Shown: positions 27,387 to 36,581, numbered from the stretch's first letter. The stretch is DNA of 64,000 nt from Mesorhizobium sp. LMG 17147 (GCF_024297145.1 NZ_JANCTC010000007.1:1-64000); one strand, 5' to 3'. Notes: generated from the sequence alone by a model not told the origin. Numbers and translations: made by a program.

Positions 27387-28139
27387 GTGACAGACCACAT
27401 CCTCGTCGAACGCCAGGGTGCCATCCAGATCATCCGCATGAACCGTCCGGACAAGAAGAACGCCCTGACCCGCGCCATGTACGCGACGATGTCGGCGGCT
27501 CTTGTCGGCGGCGACGCCGATCCGGCAATCCGCGTCCATGTCTTTCTCGGCGTGCCCGGTGCCTTCTCGTCCGGTAACGACCTTGCCGATTTCATGGTCG
27601 TCGCCTCGGGCGGCGAAAGCGGCACCGAAGTCTGGGATTTCCTGATGGCGCTGGCCAAAGCGGAGAAGCCGATGGTTTCCGGCGTCGACGGCATTGCGGT
27701 CGGTATCGGCACCACGCTCAACCTGCATTGCGACCTGACCTTCGCCACGCCGCGCACAATGTTCCGGACGCCCTTCGTCGATCTCGGCCTTGTGCCGGAG
27801 GCAGGATCGAGCCTGCTCGCACCGCAGATCCTTGGCCGGCAAGGCGCCTTCGCGCTGCTTGGCCTCGGCGAGGGCTTTTCGGCCGAGCGCGCCAAGGCCG
27901 CCGGGCTGATCTACGAGGTGGTCGAGGAAGAGGCACTCGAAGCATCGGTATTGGCGGCGGCGGGCCAGGTCGCTGCCAAACCGCCGCAAGCGCTAAGGAT
28001 CGCGCGCGACCTGATGCGCGGCTCGCGCGACGACCTTGTCGAGCGCATCGGCAAGGAAAGCCAGCATTTCCGCGAGCGGCTCAAATCCGAGGAGGCCCGC
28101 GCAGCCTTGACGGCCTTCATGGCCAGGAAAAAGGCCTAG
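27387..28139 (+). CDS. Enoyl-CoA hydratase/isomerase
   Basis: This 250-aa crotonase-fold protein probably hydrates trans-2-enoyl-CoA. FLGVPGAFSSGNDLADFM is the oxyanion-hole loop; GVDGIAVGIGTTLNLHCDL and FRTPFVDLGLVPEAGSS hold the second half-site. The usual catalytic Glu of hydratases is not clearly placed in the GTTLNL loop, so isomerase activity is possible. The GTG at 27387 follows AAAGGA. It forms a likely operon with the acyl-CoA dehydrogenase upstream and ends at a hairpin terminator. Confidence 0.9.
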   Translation: MTDHILVERQGAIQIIRMNRPDKKNALTRAMYATMSAALVGGDADPAIRVHVFLGVPGAFSSGNDLADFMVVASGGESGTEVWDFLMALAKAEKPMVSGVDGIAVGIGTTLNLHCDLTFATPRTMFRTPFVDLGLVPEAGSSLLAPQILGRQGAFALLGLGEGFSAERAKAAGLIYEVVEEEALEASVLAAAGQVAAKPPQALRIARDLMRGSRDDLVERIGKESQHFRERLKSEEARAALTAFMARKKA

Positions 28140-28167
28140 ACCATCTGGCCTTGTTTCGCATCGTGGA

Positions 28168-28195
28168 CCCGCCGGCAGCAACCGGCGGGCGGTTT
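28168..28195 (+). terminator. Rho-independent terminator after the enoyl-CoA hydratase
   Basis: CCCGCCGG (28168) and CCGGCGGG (28182) form a perfect 8-bp stem with a 6-base loop, followed by CGGTTT. It lies 29 bases past the stop and before the convergent Met-rich gene, so it may serve both strands. Confidence 0.75.
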
Positions 28196-28211
28196 CGCCA
28201 TGCTCTCTTTG

Positions 28212-28511
28212 TCACATCGCCATTTTTTTACATTCGGCCTGGGCCTTTGCCGAAGACGTGTCGATCATGAATGTCTTGCCTTTGGCGTCGGTCATCAACA
28301 TCATGCAATGCTTGATCGGTTTCGCCATTTTCATCATTTCGGCGCTCATCTTCGCGTCGGGCATCATGGTGCCCATATGCCCATCGGGCATGATCGCCAT
28401 GACCTCCCCACCCTTCATCATCGTCATTGTCCCCATCGCGTCCTCCGCAAGGGCTTGCGAAGCGAAAAAGCCGGCAAGACCGGCTATCGTGACCAACCTG
28501 AGTGAATGCAT
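28212..28511 (-). CDS. Met-rich small secreted protein
   Basis: This 99-aa protein has a signal peptide ending at FFASQALA. The mature part is extremely rich in Met (about 17 of 80 residues), with runs such as MGTMTMMKGG, MPDGHMGTMMPD and MSAEMMKMAKP, plus His and one Cys near the C-terminus (AECKKMAM). Met-rich periplasmic segments commonly bind Cu(I) or Ag(I), or act as oxidation sinks; either is an inference. It is an isolated gene, convergent with the beta-oxidation pair. Confidence 0.78.
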   Translation of the reverse strand: MHSLRLVTIAGLAGFFASQALAEDAMGTMTMMKGGEVMAIMPDGHMGTMMPDAKMSAEMMKMAKPIKHCMMLMTDAKGKTFMIDTSSAKAQAECKKMAM

Positions 28512-28681
28512 TGCGTCCTCCTGAATTTGCGCCTACGGCGCGTTGAGCCCTTTCCTGGTTCGTTGCGGCACGCTGGAACGTTTCACGCACACGAGATCGT
28601 GATCGTGGGATTGGAAACGCCAGGTCTCTATAGCCCGGCATGGGTCGCGCAGGAGCCTGATCTCCTGTGTCTCGATGCGAC

Positions 28682-28975
28682 TTACATGGTCTGCGGCCAG
28701 CGCTGCGCGGCGTGCATGACGGTGAGGATTTCGACAGTTTCGCCGTCGATGCGACAAGGGACGATATACGGCACATCGACCAAGACGAGTTCCCGTGTCC
28801 CCTTGATGCGCCCGATGCGCCCCATCGCCGGCTGTTCGGTGAGATGTTCCGCCGCCGTTACGATACGCGCAATGATCCTCGCGGCCGCCTCGGGATTGTC
28901 TTTCTCAACATGCGTGCCGATTTCATCAAGCCGCCGCAACGCCCGCTTGGTCCAGCGGATTCGCTTATGGCTCAT
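28682..28975 (-). CDS. ParE/RelE-superfamily toxin-like protein
   Basis: This 97-aa protein matches the ParE/RelE toxin fold: KRIRWTKRALRRLDEIGTHV at the N-terminus and the strand pair VLVDVPYIVPCRIDGETVEI toward the C-terminus, with an ending typical of the group, VMHAAQRW. ParE toxins poison DNA gyrase and RelE toxins cleave mRNA; which applies is unclear. No full-length antitoxin precedes it: only 117 bases separate it from pdxH. A 29-codon frame overlaps its start codon (see next entry). Confidence 0.85.
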   Translation of the reverse strand: MSHKRIRWTKRALRRLDEIGTHVEKDNPEAAARIIARIVTAAEHLTEQPAMGRIGRIKGTRELVLVDVPYIVPCRIDGETVEILTVMHAAQRWPQTM

Positions 28976-29061
28976 GCCTGGCGGGTGGATTTAACGTATT
29001 TTCTAACGACAGCCTCTACGTCACTGGCACCCGCAAAATCGCCTTGCGAGGAGTGAACCAA
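28972..29061 (-). CDS. Tiny frame coupled to the ParE-like gene, possible antitoxin remnant
   Basis: A 29-codon frame, TTG start, ends in VEAVVRKYVKSTRQA with a stop that overlaps the toxin ATG as ATGA. The charged C-terminal part reads like a protein tail, and the overlap is typical of antitoxin-toxin pairs. A normal antitoxin is 70-90 aa, and no extension is possible upstream because the frame is closed by a TGA. It may be the surviving 3' end of a deleted antitoxin gene. Confidence 0.3.
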   Translation of the reverse strand: MVHSSQGDFAGASDVEAVVRKYVKSTRQA

Positions 29062-29092
29062 AGTGGTTCGTCAAGGATTGCCGCATCGTCCT

Positions 29093-29710
29093 CTACGGAT
29101 AAAGCCTAACCTTGTCCCAGCCGCCCTCGGCGTTGCGCGAAAAGACGACACGGTCGTGCAGCCGGAACGGACGGTCGTGCCAGAACTCGATGGTCTGCGG
29201 CACGATGCGGAAGCCCGACCAGTGTTTTGGCCGCGGGATGTCGCCGATCGCGTGGCGCGCCGTATATTCGGCGACCGCCTTTTCCAGCGCAAAGCGGCTT
29301 TCCAGCGGCCGCGACTGCTTGGAGGCCCACGCGCCGATGCGGCTGCCGCGCGGGCGCGTCGCGTAATAGGCATCGGCTTCGGCGTCGGTGACGATCTCCA
29401 CCGGGCCGCGCGCCCGCACCTGTCGGCGCAGCGATTTCCAATGGAAGCACATTGCCGCTTTCATGCTGCCCAGGATCTCGCGGCCCTTGGCGCTCTCGAA
29501 GTTCGTGTAGAAGACAAAGCCGCCCTCGTCGAAGCCCTTGAGCAGCACCATGCGCACATTCGGCATGCCCTCGGCGTCGACCGTCGCCAGCGCCACGCTG
29601 TTGGGGTCGTTGATCTCGCTCTTCGTCGCGTCGTCGAGCCACGCCGCAAAAAGCCGGAACGGTTCCGCCGCCTCGATAAAGTCACTGCTTGTTAACCCGG
29701 TTTCGCTCAT
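29093..29710 (-). CDS. pdxH: Pyridoxamine 5'-phosphate oxidase
   Basis: This 205-aa FMN enzyme oxidises pyridoxine/pyridoxamine 5'-phosphate to pyridoxal 5'-phosphate. [20 protein letters not shown] and [17 protein letters not shown] are FMN-binding blocks, and the C-terminus [24 protein letters not shown] is diagnostic. I set the start at 29710 (MSETGLTSS); in-frame codons further upstream would overlap the divergent lipoprotein gene. Length is normal. Confidence 0.95.
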   Translation of the reverse strand: MSETGLTSSDFIEAAEPFRLFAAWLDDATKSEINDPNSVALATVDAEGMPNVRMVLLKGFDEGGFVFYTNFESAKGREILGSMKAAMCFHWKSLRRQVRARGPVEIVTDAEADAYYATRPRGSRIGAWASKQSRPLESRFALEKAVAEYTARHAIGDIPRPKHWSGFRIVPQTIEFWHDRPFRLHDRVVFSRNAEGGWDKVRLYP

Positions 29711-29749
29711 AGTTTTCTCAAATTTATCGCCGGCTGGGGAGATTGCCGA

Positions 29750-30211
29750 TTGTCGCGTATCGCGCAAGCTTTTGACAGTGGGCAATGGAGCGTTATCGCT
29801 TCGGCCAGCGCCAAAGCCATGATCGTGACAATCATCCTGCCGCTTACCGCCTGTGGCGGGGGCGGCTTCAGTCTGGAGCAGACGGAGGTCGACCGCTCGA
29901 TACTGACCTCGAGCACGCCGGCCTCGGTCACGCCGCTCGATCAGGACCGCGCCTCCGACCAGGCCACGATCCGCAACGCCGTGTCCTCCGCCGATGTTGA
30001 GCAACTGGCCGGGCAGGCCGTTCCGTGGGCAAATGCCGATACCGGCTCGCGCGGCTCCATCACCGAGCTCGCGGAATTCAGGGCTAACGGCGAGACATGC
30101 CGTCGCTTCACCGCTTCACGCGAGAGCTTCGACGGCGTCGCGCTGTTCAAAGGCGAAGTATGCCTGGCCGGCGGCAGCGCCTGGCGAATGCAGGATTTCA
30201 AAGCGCTCTGA
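29750..30211 (+). CDS. Lipoprotein, RT0821/Lpp0805-like surface protein
   Basis: This 153-aa protein has a lipobox: [14 protein letters not shown], with Cys as the lipidated residue. The mature part matches small outer-surface proteins of the RT0821/Lpp0805 type, with [17 protein letters not shown] and [17 protein letters not shown] segments. A TTG at 29750 is preceded by GGGGAGA; an internal ATG at 29819 directly before the lipobox would leave almost no basic n-region. It is divergent from pdxH. Role unknown. Confidence 0.72.
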   Translation: MSRIAQAFDSGQWSVIASASAKAMIVTIILPLTACGGGGFSLEQTEVDRSILTSSTPASVTPLDQDRASDQATIRNAVSSADVEQLAGQAVPWANADTGSRGSITELAEFRANGETCRRFTASRESFDGVALFKGEVCLAGGSAWRMQDFKAL

Positions 30212-30311
30212 TTTTCCGCAGGAGACATAGTGGTAAGCCACTGGAATTTCTTCCTATGCAAGCGCATATAGGAGGCGATCATGGAACCACTCCTTCTCCA
30301 GGGCAGTAAGC

Positions 30312-31238
30312 ATGCGCGACCCCTATGAGGTGCTGGGCGTTGCCAAGAACGCATCGGCCAAGGACATAAAATCGGCGTACCGGAAGCTCGCCAAGAAGTA
30401 CCATCCGGACCAGAATCCGGATCCCAAGGCAAAGGAGCGTTTTGCCGCCGCCAACCAGGCTTACGAGATCGTCGGTGACGAGAAGAACAGGGCGGCTTTC
30501 GATCGCGGTGAGATCGACGCCGAAGGCAAACCGCGGTTCCAGGGGTTCGAAGGCGCGACTGGCGGCGCCGATCCTTTCGCCGGTTTCCGCCGGCAGCAAG
30601 GGCCGGGCGGCGCGCATTTCGAATTCCGCACCGGCCGTCCCGGCGGTGATCCGTTCGACGGCAACAGCGACATCTTCAGCCAGATCTTCGGCGATGCCTT
30701 CAGCCAGCAGCGCGGAGCCGGCATGGGCGCCGGCCGCCGGATGCCGACCGCAGCCGACCTCAACGTCACGCTGGACGTCACCATCGAGGAGGCCGCAACC
30801 GCCCAGAAGGTGACGGCGATGTTCCCCGACGGCCGCAAGGTGGCGGTCAAGCTGCCGGCCTATGTCGAGGACGGCCAAACCATCCGGTTGAAAGGCCAGG
30901 GTGAGCAAGGACCGGGGCAGCCGGGCGATGCACTGGTCAAGATCCGTTTCCGCCGGCACCCGCGCTACCGCGTCGAGGGCCGCGACCTGCATGTCGACCT
31001 GCCGGTGGAATTGGCCGATGCGGTGCATGGCGCCAAAGTGGCGGTCGAAACCCCGACCGGCAGGATTGCGGTCAATGTTCCCCCTTGGTCGAGCTCGGAC
31101 AAGGTTCTGCGGCTGAAGGGCAGGGGCCTGCCGGAAAAAGCCGGCGGTCACGGCGACCTCTACGCGCATGTGCGACTGATGCTGCCCGAAGGCGGCGACG
31201 CCGAGCTCGAGGCGCTGATGCGCCGGCGAAAGAGCTGA
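30312..31238 (+). CDS. DnaJ-family co-chaperone without zinc finger (CbpA-like)
   Basis: This 308-aa protein has a J domain at residues 1-70 ([19 protein letters not shown], with the HPD tripeptide at YHPDQNP). A Gly/Phe-rich linker ([12 protein letters not shown]) follows, then the C-terminal substrate-binding domain ([12 protein letters not shown] to [17 protein letters not shown]). The CxxCxGxG zinc repeats of DnaJ are absent, so it is of the CbpA class. It would stimulate DnaK. The J-domain gene lies next to pdxH in rhizobia, as I recall; here an accessory block follows. Confidence 0.93.
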   Translation: MRDPYEVLGVAKNASAKDIKSAYRKLAKKYHPDQNPDPKAKERFAAANQAYEIVGDEKNRAAFDRGEIDAEGKPRFQGFEGATGGADPFAGFRRQQGPGGAHFEFRTGRPGGDPFDGNSDIFSQIFGDAFSQQRGAGMGAGRRMPTAADLNVTLDVTIEEAATAQKVTAMFPDGRKVAVKLPAYVEDGQTIRLKGQGEQGPGQPGDALVKIRFRRHPRYRVEGRDLHVDLPVELADAVHGAKVAVETPTGRIAVNVPPWSSSDKVLRLKGRGLPEKAGGHGDLYAHVRLMLPEGGDAELEALMRRRKS

Positions 31239-31314
31239 CGGTCGAAAAGGCCGGCGCTTAATACCGTGTGTGAAAAGCGGGCCCTCCAGGGGTGGCATGC
31301 CCGCGACATACGGA

Positions 31315-32553
31315 TCACAATGGAAAGGGAACCTCGTTGATGGCCTGGGAAACTGATGGCTTCAAACCTAGGCGCACAGGAACATCATAGAGCCTGCCGC
31401 CGCCCAACCGGGGCTTGGTAGGACGAAGTCCAGGTACAAACACTCGTGCAACAGGCGATTCGGCGTTGTGCGTCAGGTTGACCGCGAAGATCTCAAGTTC
31501 CTGCTCGTGGCAGATGTCGAGGCAATAGTTCCAATCCAGTCGCAACTCGGCCGACGAGGCCTGAACTGCTGAATTGCCGGAAAGGTGAGGAAGGCGATGA
31601 ATGTTCTCGTCCATATGCCACCGATAGAGGTGCAGCGCGCCGGGGGTGAAGGCCGCCGTGCCGGACGCATCGGCGTTCCGTTTGAGCAGGGTAAGATTCG
31701 CCTCACATTCTGCAAGTTCCCCCACCGCACGCCGGGCCGCCTCCGACGTGGATCGTCCGGCCGCGAATCCGAACGCAATCGCGCCACCCCCGACGTGATG
31801 AGAAATTGCAGCAACAATGGGGATGGGCAGGTCAAGCGTCAGGAGCAGAAGCCGCAATTCGCGGTTCTGCGTCTGCAGCCAATCGGCGTACTGGGACGGC
31901 AGTCCATCCGACAGCGAAGTCAGTTCTATCCGAGGCAGAACCAGCCGATTGTACCACCATATGGCTGTTGCATCGCGCTCCACGACTTCGCAGAAGCCGC
32001 GCACGACCGCGTCCTCTATGCTCGATCCCCTCGCAAGACCATTGGAGTCCGCCGGGGGCAGACCTGATGACTCATCGTTGGGATACCCGAGAAAGCACAA
32101 TCCCGCAGGCACCCAGGCCTCGCTCGAGCTGAAGCGCGGATCACTCCGGATCCAGTCCAGTGGCTGTGACCTGCGCCAGCGGATCGGGACCGCGCGGCTA
32201 TCATCGACGTTTTTGTTCCAATGCAGCCGCTCGCAATACTGCGCATCACTGAAAAGTGTGAGTGCAGGCGGCTCGATCACGCGCCCGCGCAATTCGCCGG
32301 CGCGAGCGCGTGAGAGTCGCTCATGAGGGATCATCTGGGCGAAATAGGTTTCATCGGCCTCATACCCGCAGACGGTTGCCGCCTCCTGGGTGGTGTTGCC
32401 CCACCCTGACACAAAACGAGAAGGTCTGGCGCCTCGTACGGGACCGACCGCGACCGTGATCGGGCATCCGAGCGTGGGATCGGTGATCACGATGGGGCCG
32501 TAAACCAGGCTTGACCCGCCGGCCCCTGCCTGGGACGCCTGCCGCTCCGGCAT
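31315..32553 (-). CDS. YcaO-family cyclodehydratase-like protein
   Basis: This 412-aa protein has YcaO features: a first block SGWGNTTQEAATVCGYEADE, then SNGLARGSSIEDAVVRGFCE with VVERDA, and SEAARRAVGELAECEAN. These supply the ATP/Mg-binding Glu residues. YcaO enzymes cyclise Cys/Ser/Thr in peptides to azolines or make thioamides; ones like this resemble TOMM D proteins. The Pro-rich end of TOMM YcaOs is reduced to NEVPFPL. No C protein, dehydrogenase, TfuA or obvious precursor peptide is adjacent. The ATG at 32553 follows GAAGGG. It is divergent from the cyclase gene. Confidence 0.85.
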   Translation of the reverse strand: MPERQASQAGAGGSSLVYGPIVITDPTLGCPITVAVGPVRGARPSRFVSGWGNTTQEAATVCGYEADETYFAQMIPHERLSRARAGELRGRVIEPPALTLFSDAQYCERLHWNKNVDDSRAVPIRWRRSQPLDWIRSDPRFSSSEAWVPAGLCFLGYPNDESSGLPPADSNGLARGSSIEDAVVRGFCEVVERDATAIWWYNRLVLPRIELTSLSDGLPSQYADWLQTQNRELRLLLLTLDLPIPIVAAISHHVGGGAIAFGFAAGRSTSEAARRAVGELAECEANLTLLKRNADASGTAAFTPGALHLYRWHMDENIHRLPHLSGNSAVQASSAELRLDWNYCLDICHEQELEIFAVNLTHNAESPVARVFVPGLRPTKPRLGGGRLYDVPVRLGLKPSVSQAINEVPFPL

Positions 32554-32719
32554 TATGGACCCTTCACCCAAGCACGGCCCTCACATGTTTCAATCCTCTG
32601 CACTATCGGCACCAATTGCTCATTCGCACGCTGACACGCACTGGAGTATGATGCAAACTCCTGCGAGACGCTTTGATATCGTCAAGCCGACGTCGAACAT
32701 AAACCCGCCGAGGGAGAGA

Positions 32720-34450
32720 ATGAACGCGGGCGACAGCAATCTTCAGCGACGTCTGACGGCCATCGTGGCTGCTGACATGGTCGGTTACTCGTCGCTGATG
32801 GCCCGGGACGAGGAGCGCACCTTTGCCCTCGTCAAGCATCTCATGCAGGACGAAATAGAGCCTAGGATCACCCAGCACCGGGGACGGGTTGTGAGAACGA
32901 CCGGAGACGGGATGCTCGCCGAGTTCCCAAGCGCCTTCGAAGCCGTGCAGTCAGCAGTGGAAGTCCAGGAACTGCTTGTCGGCCAGTCTTCGGGGAAGGC
33001 CAGCCAGGAAATTTTTCTCCGGATTGGGATCAACTTCGGTGATATCATTGTCGATACCGATGGCGATGTGTTTGGAGATACCGTCAACATAGCCGCGCGC
33101 CTGGAACAGTTCGCCAGCCCGGGCGGAATCTGCCTTTCCGGAAAAGTTCACGACGAAGTTCGCGACAAAATTCATCTTCCGTTTGAATATTGCGGCGAAC
33201 AGCATCTCAAGAACATTCCACGCTCGGTTCCCGTATACTCATTGTTCCATAAGCCCAAAGGGCTGCCACCTGCATCGACTGCACAGATGGCTGGTCCGAG
33301 CAAGCCCTCCATCCTCGTTCGCCCGTTCAAGAGCGCGGGCGACGTCCAACCCTATTTCAGTGGCGGCTTCACCGAAGACATCGTCACGGAACTGACGCGC
33401 TTTACTCAGCTTACGGTTGCGTCCCATTACACGTCGACGCGACTCAAGGATGTGGATCTGGTCGCGGATAATGGCGTGGATTTCGTCATCGAAGGCAGCA
33501 TCCGCCGCATGGGCCGGCGAATGCGCATTACATGCGAGCTGGTCGACGCAACCTCGGGTGAGTGCTTGTGGGCCGAGCGCTACGACGGGGACGAGCAGGA
33601 CATCTTCGATGTCCAGGACGAACTGATCGGAAAGATCGTCGGGACCGTGATCGGCCGTCTTACGGCCGCAGGCGCCGAGAAGGCGCGGCGTAAACCACCT
33701 GCCAATCTCGCGGCATATGAGTGCGTGCTTCGGGGCAATGCCCTGCCCCTGGGCGACATCGCGGCCGAAACGGAAGCTCGACAGTGGTATCAGCGGGCGA
33801 TCGAACTCGATCCATCCTACGGGCGCGCGTACGCCAAGCTCGCCCACTATAAACAGCTTGAATGGTTTCGCGACATGGGGCCGTCGGATGCGGTGCTTGC
33901 CGAGGCTTATGACATCGCCAAAAAAGCGGTGGCGCTTTCCCCCAACGATCCAGTCTGCCTGAACATACTGGGCTGGGTGCTCCTCCACCGTCGTGATTTC
34001 GACGTCGCATCTCAGCTATACACACGCGCGCTCGAACTCAATCCGCACGATCCCGAGCAGGTCTCCTACCAAGGGACTTATCAAACATTTGCCGGCGAGC
34101 CCCAAAGTGCCTTGGACTGGTTCGAACGGGCGCGAGTGCTCGATCCCCTGTACGAGCCTTCATGGTATTGGCCGTTCCGCGGCCTTGCCCATTTCATTGC
34201 CCACCGTCCGGATAAGGCAGTTGTCGATCTGGGCCGCTCGTCCACCATGCCGACCTGGGTTAAGGTCTATCTGGCTTCAGCGAACGCGCTGCTTGGCCGA
34301 AAGGAAGAGGCGAAGAGCTACACGCATCTGGTTCTGCGTGGCGCACCGGAGTTCTCCGGGCGGCGGTTCGCCACCAAGGAACCTTACAAGCTGGACGGAG
34401 ACCGTAAAACGCTGCTCAACGGCATGCGGGAAGCGGGATTGCCCGAGTAG
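32720..34450 (+). CDS. Class III adenylate/guanylate cyclase with TolB-like and TPR domains
   Basis: This 576-aa protein begins with a class III cyclase domain (residues 8-190): RRLTAIVAADMVGYSSLMAR holds a metal-binding Asp, GRVVRTTGDGMLAEFPSAFE the second, and FGDTVNIAARLEQFASPGGI the transition-state Asn/Arg. A TolB-like segment follows (FIEGSIRRMGRRMR-like, GECLWAERYDGDEQDIFDVQ). Then come TPRs (YQRAIELDPSYGRAYAKLAH, YTRALELNPHDPEQV). Rhizobial genomes carry many such paralogues. No signal peptide or transmembrane helix is visible. AGGGAGAG precedes the ATG at 32720; an in-frame ATG at 32555 is less likely. Confidence 0.88.
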   Translation: MNAGDSNLQRRLTAIVAADMVGYSSLMARDEERTFALVKHLMQDEIEPRITQHRGRVVRTTGDGMLAEFPSAFEAVQSAVEVQELLVGQSSGKASQEIFLRIGINFGDIIVDTDGDVFGDTVNIAARLEQFASPGGICLSGKVHDEVRDKIHLPFEYCGEQHLKNIPRSVPVYSLFHKPKGLPPASTAQMAGPSKPSILVRPFKSAGDVQPYFSGGFTEDIVTELTRFTQLTVASHYTSTRLKDVDLVADNGVDFVIEGSIRRMGRRMRITCELVDATSGECLWAERYDGDEQDIFDVQDELIGKIVGTVIGRLTAAGAEKARRKPPANLAAYECVLRGNALPLGDIAAETEARQWYQRAIELDPSYGRAYAKLAHYKQLEWFRDMGPSDAVLAEAYDIAKKAVALSPNDPVCLNILGWVLLHRRDFDVASQLYTRALELNPHDPEQVSYQGTYQTFAGEPQSALDWFERARVLDPLYEPSWYWPFRGLAHFIAHRPDKAVVDLGRSSTMPTWVKVYLASANALLGRKEEAKSYTHLVLRGAPEFSGRRFATKEPYKLDGDRKTLLNGMREAGLPE

Positions 34451-34460
34451 GGACTGGCGA

Positions 34461-35039
34461 CTACCTGCAGCCGAAGAGCACCGCCGTGGCGAGCTCGTCA
34501 TGGTAGTGCCTGCCTTGGGCGTATTTGTGATAGTCGTGGAGATAATCGATCAGATCGCTGCGGGTCAGGACCCCCCTCGGCACCTGGGGCACCACCACAT
34601 TGATCAAGTTCGGTTCGTCCACGTGAACTTCGACAGACACTCCCGTTTCCACGATGTCTTCCAGCACCATCTCGAGATCACGCTTCAGGTCCGCATAGGC
34701 GGGAGCATCCGGGATCGCGTCGCCCCGGTCGAGTGGGGCATCCCCGTAGATTATGGGCTGCCCATTCAGATCTTCTATCGTCAGTGTCTGCGAATGTGGC
34801 GCTGTTCCGGCGGCGGCGGTCCGGACCCTGATGTCGCCGATAGCACGGCCTGCTTCCGGGCGAAGTCTGATAGTATCACCGACGGCGAAAATCTGCCGAT
34901 CAATGGTAATTGTTAGAGGATTTGTCGAATCCATGGACAGGATACGTGACGAGGCCGGCAAAAGCTTGAGCCAGGCCCCTACGATCGCCGCGCCGATCTC
35001 TTGGACTTGCCGACCTGGCTTTAATTCTGCCCTGGGCAT
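34461..35039 (-). CDS. Unrecognised 192-aa protein in the YcaO block
   Basis: I recognise no family. The ATG at 35039 is preceded by a very strong GGAGGGGGAG, favouring it over an internal ATG at 34934 (MDSTNPLT). The N-terminus (LKPGRQVQEIGAAIVGAWLK) is amphipathic and leader-like. Residues 40-100 look beta-rich (LTITIDRQIFAVGDTIRL). The rest is acidic and partly helical (LKRDLEMVLEDIVETGVSVE), ending in HDELATAVLFGCR with a lone Cys. It is convergent with the cyclase gene and divergent from the subtilase gene. It could be a partner or substrate of the YcaO enzyme, but that is a guess. Confidence 0.7.
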   Translation of the reverse strand: MPRAELKPGRQVQEIGAAIVGAWLKLLPASSRILSMDSTNPLTITIDRQIFAVGDTIRLRPEAGRAIGDIRVRTAAAGTAPHSQTLTIEDLNGQPIIYGDAPLDRGDAIPDAPAYADLKRDLEMVLEDIVETGVSVEVHVDEPNLINVVVPQVPRGVLTRSDLIDYLHDYHKYAQGRHYHDELATAVLFGCR

Positions 35040-35213
35040 CGCCGAGGCTCCCCCTCCGAGGTCAATGCAAATAGCCTAAACGCATTTTGCATCTGTCGCA
35101 AGCAGTGCGCAGGCGGCATGCAGGCATCGACTCGATGTTTTCATGGACAGAAAGCCGTATTGGGAGCATTCTAATCCTCGCGGTATCAGTAACGACAGCC
35201 GGAGGATGCACGA

Positions 35214-36581
35214 ATGATACTTGCTCAACTTCGTGTGCTGTTGCTCGGCTGTCTCCTCGCCGCTGTCGGAACAGTGAGACCGGAAGCGTCAGGCGAGGAG
35301 GGCTTAACCGACAGCGGTGACATCGAAAAGACTTTCATCGTCGACATCGCCAGGGCGGCGGAGTTACGCAAGGACATCGGCGCGCTGAACAAGTTCATCG
35401 CAGGCAAGGGCAAGCTGGAAGCGGTGGACATGCCGGATATCGGTATCAGCATCGTGACGGGGACCTTTTCCGAGAGCGAGGTCGAAGAGCTGCGCTCCAG
35501 GGGATATGAGGAGCCGGATCCTTTCGTGGTGAACCTGTTCGATGGTGCCAGCTGCGAGGGGCCGGAACTCCTGGGCATCTCGCCGACTGCGGACGTTGTC
35601 CCTCCCAGCGTCTGCAGGGTCGTCGGGTCACCACAGCCGGTGGCTTCAGGATCGCCCAACGTATGGATCATCGACAGCGGAGTGGATTGGAACGTTGTCA
35701 CCGCCGGGCTCCTCAAGGTTCAGGAAGCCATCGATTGCACGAGCAGCCCATGCCAGACCGTGTCGAACCTCAACGACACGGTAGGGCACGGGACGATGGT
35801 GGCAGCAATTATCGGCGGAAAGCGTGTCAAACAGGGCGACCAGTATATAGGTCTGGTTGGTGTCAGCCCCGACGCCCCGCTCAAGATCGTAAAGGCCTTC
35901 AGTAAGCTGAAGACCGAAATTTTCGGCCCGCCTCTTCTCGCGCTTCGCTATGTTCGGGACAATGCGGTCGCCGGGGATATTCTGAACGTGAGTTGGGGTG
36001 CATTATATCTGGAGAGCACCAGACGCGGAAGCACGCTGCAAGATCTTAAATTTCTCGACGCCCTTCTTTATCAGATCGCTGACCGCCAGGTGCGCGTTGT
36101 CGTAGCGGCGGGCAATCCCCGGCAAGACGAAGAGAGCCCTTGGGTACAGTCTTATTTCCCGGCCAATGCAGCGACTTATTTTTCGCCTGTGACGACAGGA
36201 AACAAGGTGGGAGCGATATACAGCGCGTCGGCTTCCAACAGCGAATATATTCAGGTGGCAACTCCTGGGAAATGCCAAGGCATCAGCAACGCCTGGTGCG
36301 ACACACTATGGCGCGGGGGGGCGTTCGGCGCGTCCTATGCCGAACCGGGCGTCAATGTCCTGTCACTGTGGAAGAGCCGGAAGAGCGGCAAGCTCCAGAG
36401 GAACATCTGTTCGGGCACATCTTTCGCAGCCCCGGCACTTGCCGGCCTTTTGGTTCGCAATGCGCAGCCGACGAACAAGGCTCTGACAACGGGAAGTCTT
36501 ATCCCGAATACGGATCTGGTAGGGTATATGACCGCGGGTACGCCGGTGAACCCAAGTTCGGACGAGCCTAAATGCAACTGA
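35214..36581 (+). CDS. Secreted subtilisin-like serine protease (S8)
   Basis: This 455-aa protein has an N-terminal signal peptide (VLLLGCLLAAVGTVRPEA), a prodomain-like region to about residue 145, and an S8 catalytic domain. The triad is visible: Asp in VWIIDSGVDW, His in VGHGTMVAAIIGG, and Ser in CSGTSFAAPALAGLL. The Asn of the oxyanion hole lies in VVVAAGNPRQDEE. Cys-rich inserts (DGASCEG, DCTSSPCQTV, GKCQGISNAWCD) suggest disulphides, so a periplasmic or extracellular location. The start follows CCGGAGGATG. Its 3' end overlaps the DUF1501 gene by 10 bases. Confidence 0.92.
   Translation: MILAQLRVLLLGCLLAAVGTVRPEASGEEGLTDSGDIEKTFIVDIARAAELRKDIGALNKFIAGKGKLEAVDMPDIGISIVTGTFSESEVEELRSRGYEEPDPFVVNLFDGASCEGPELLGISPTADVVPPSVCRVVGSPQPVASGSPNVWIIDSGVDWNVVTAGLLKVQEAIDCTSSPCQTVSNLNDTVGHGTMVAAIIGGKRVKQGDQYIGLVGVSPDAPLKIVKAFSKLKTEIFGPPLLALRYVRDNAVAGDILNVSWGALYLESTRRGSTLQDLKFLDALLYQIADRQVRVVVAAGNPRQDEESPWVQSYFPANAATYFSPVTTGNKVGAIYSASASNSEYIQVATPGKCQGISNAWCDTLWRGGAFGASYAEPGVNVLSLWKSRKSGKLQRNICSGTSFAAPALAGLLVRNAQPTNKALTTGSLIPNTDLVGYMTAGTPVNPSSDEPKCN

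Noticed and set aside
34753..35079. Possible TOMM precursor peptide near the YcaO gene
   Set aside because: The translation is the complement of the 192-aa gene; no leader/core layout or Cys/Ser/Thr-rich end in any frame between 32.5 and 35.2 kb was convincing.
35087..35320. Short plus-strand frame with a lipobox-like SVTTAGGC ahead of the subtilase gene
   Set aside because: It overlaps the protease start in another frame, has no ribosome site, and its end is Arg-rich; signal-like stretch probably by chance.
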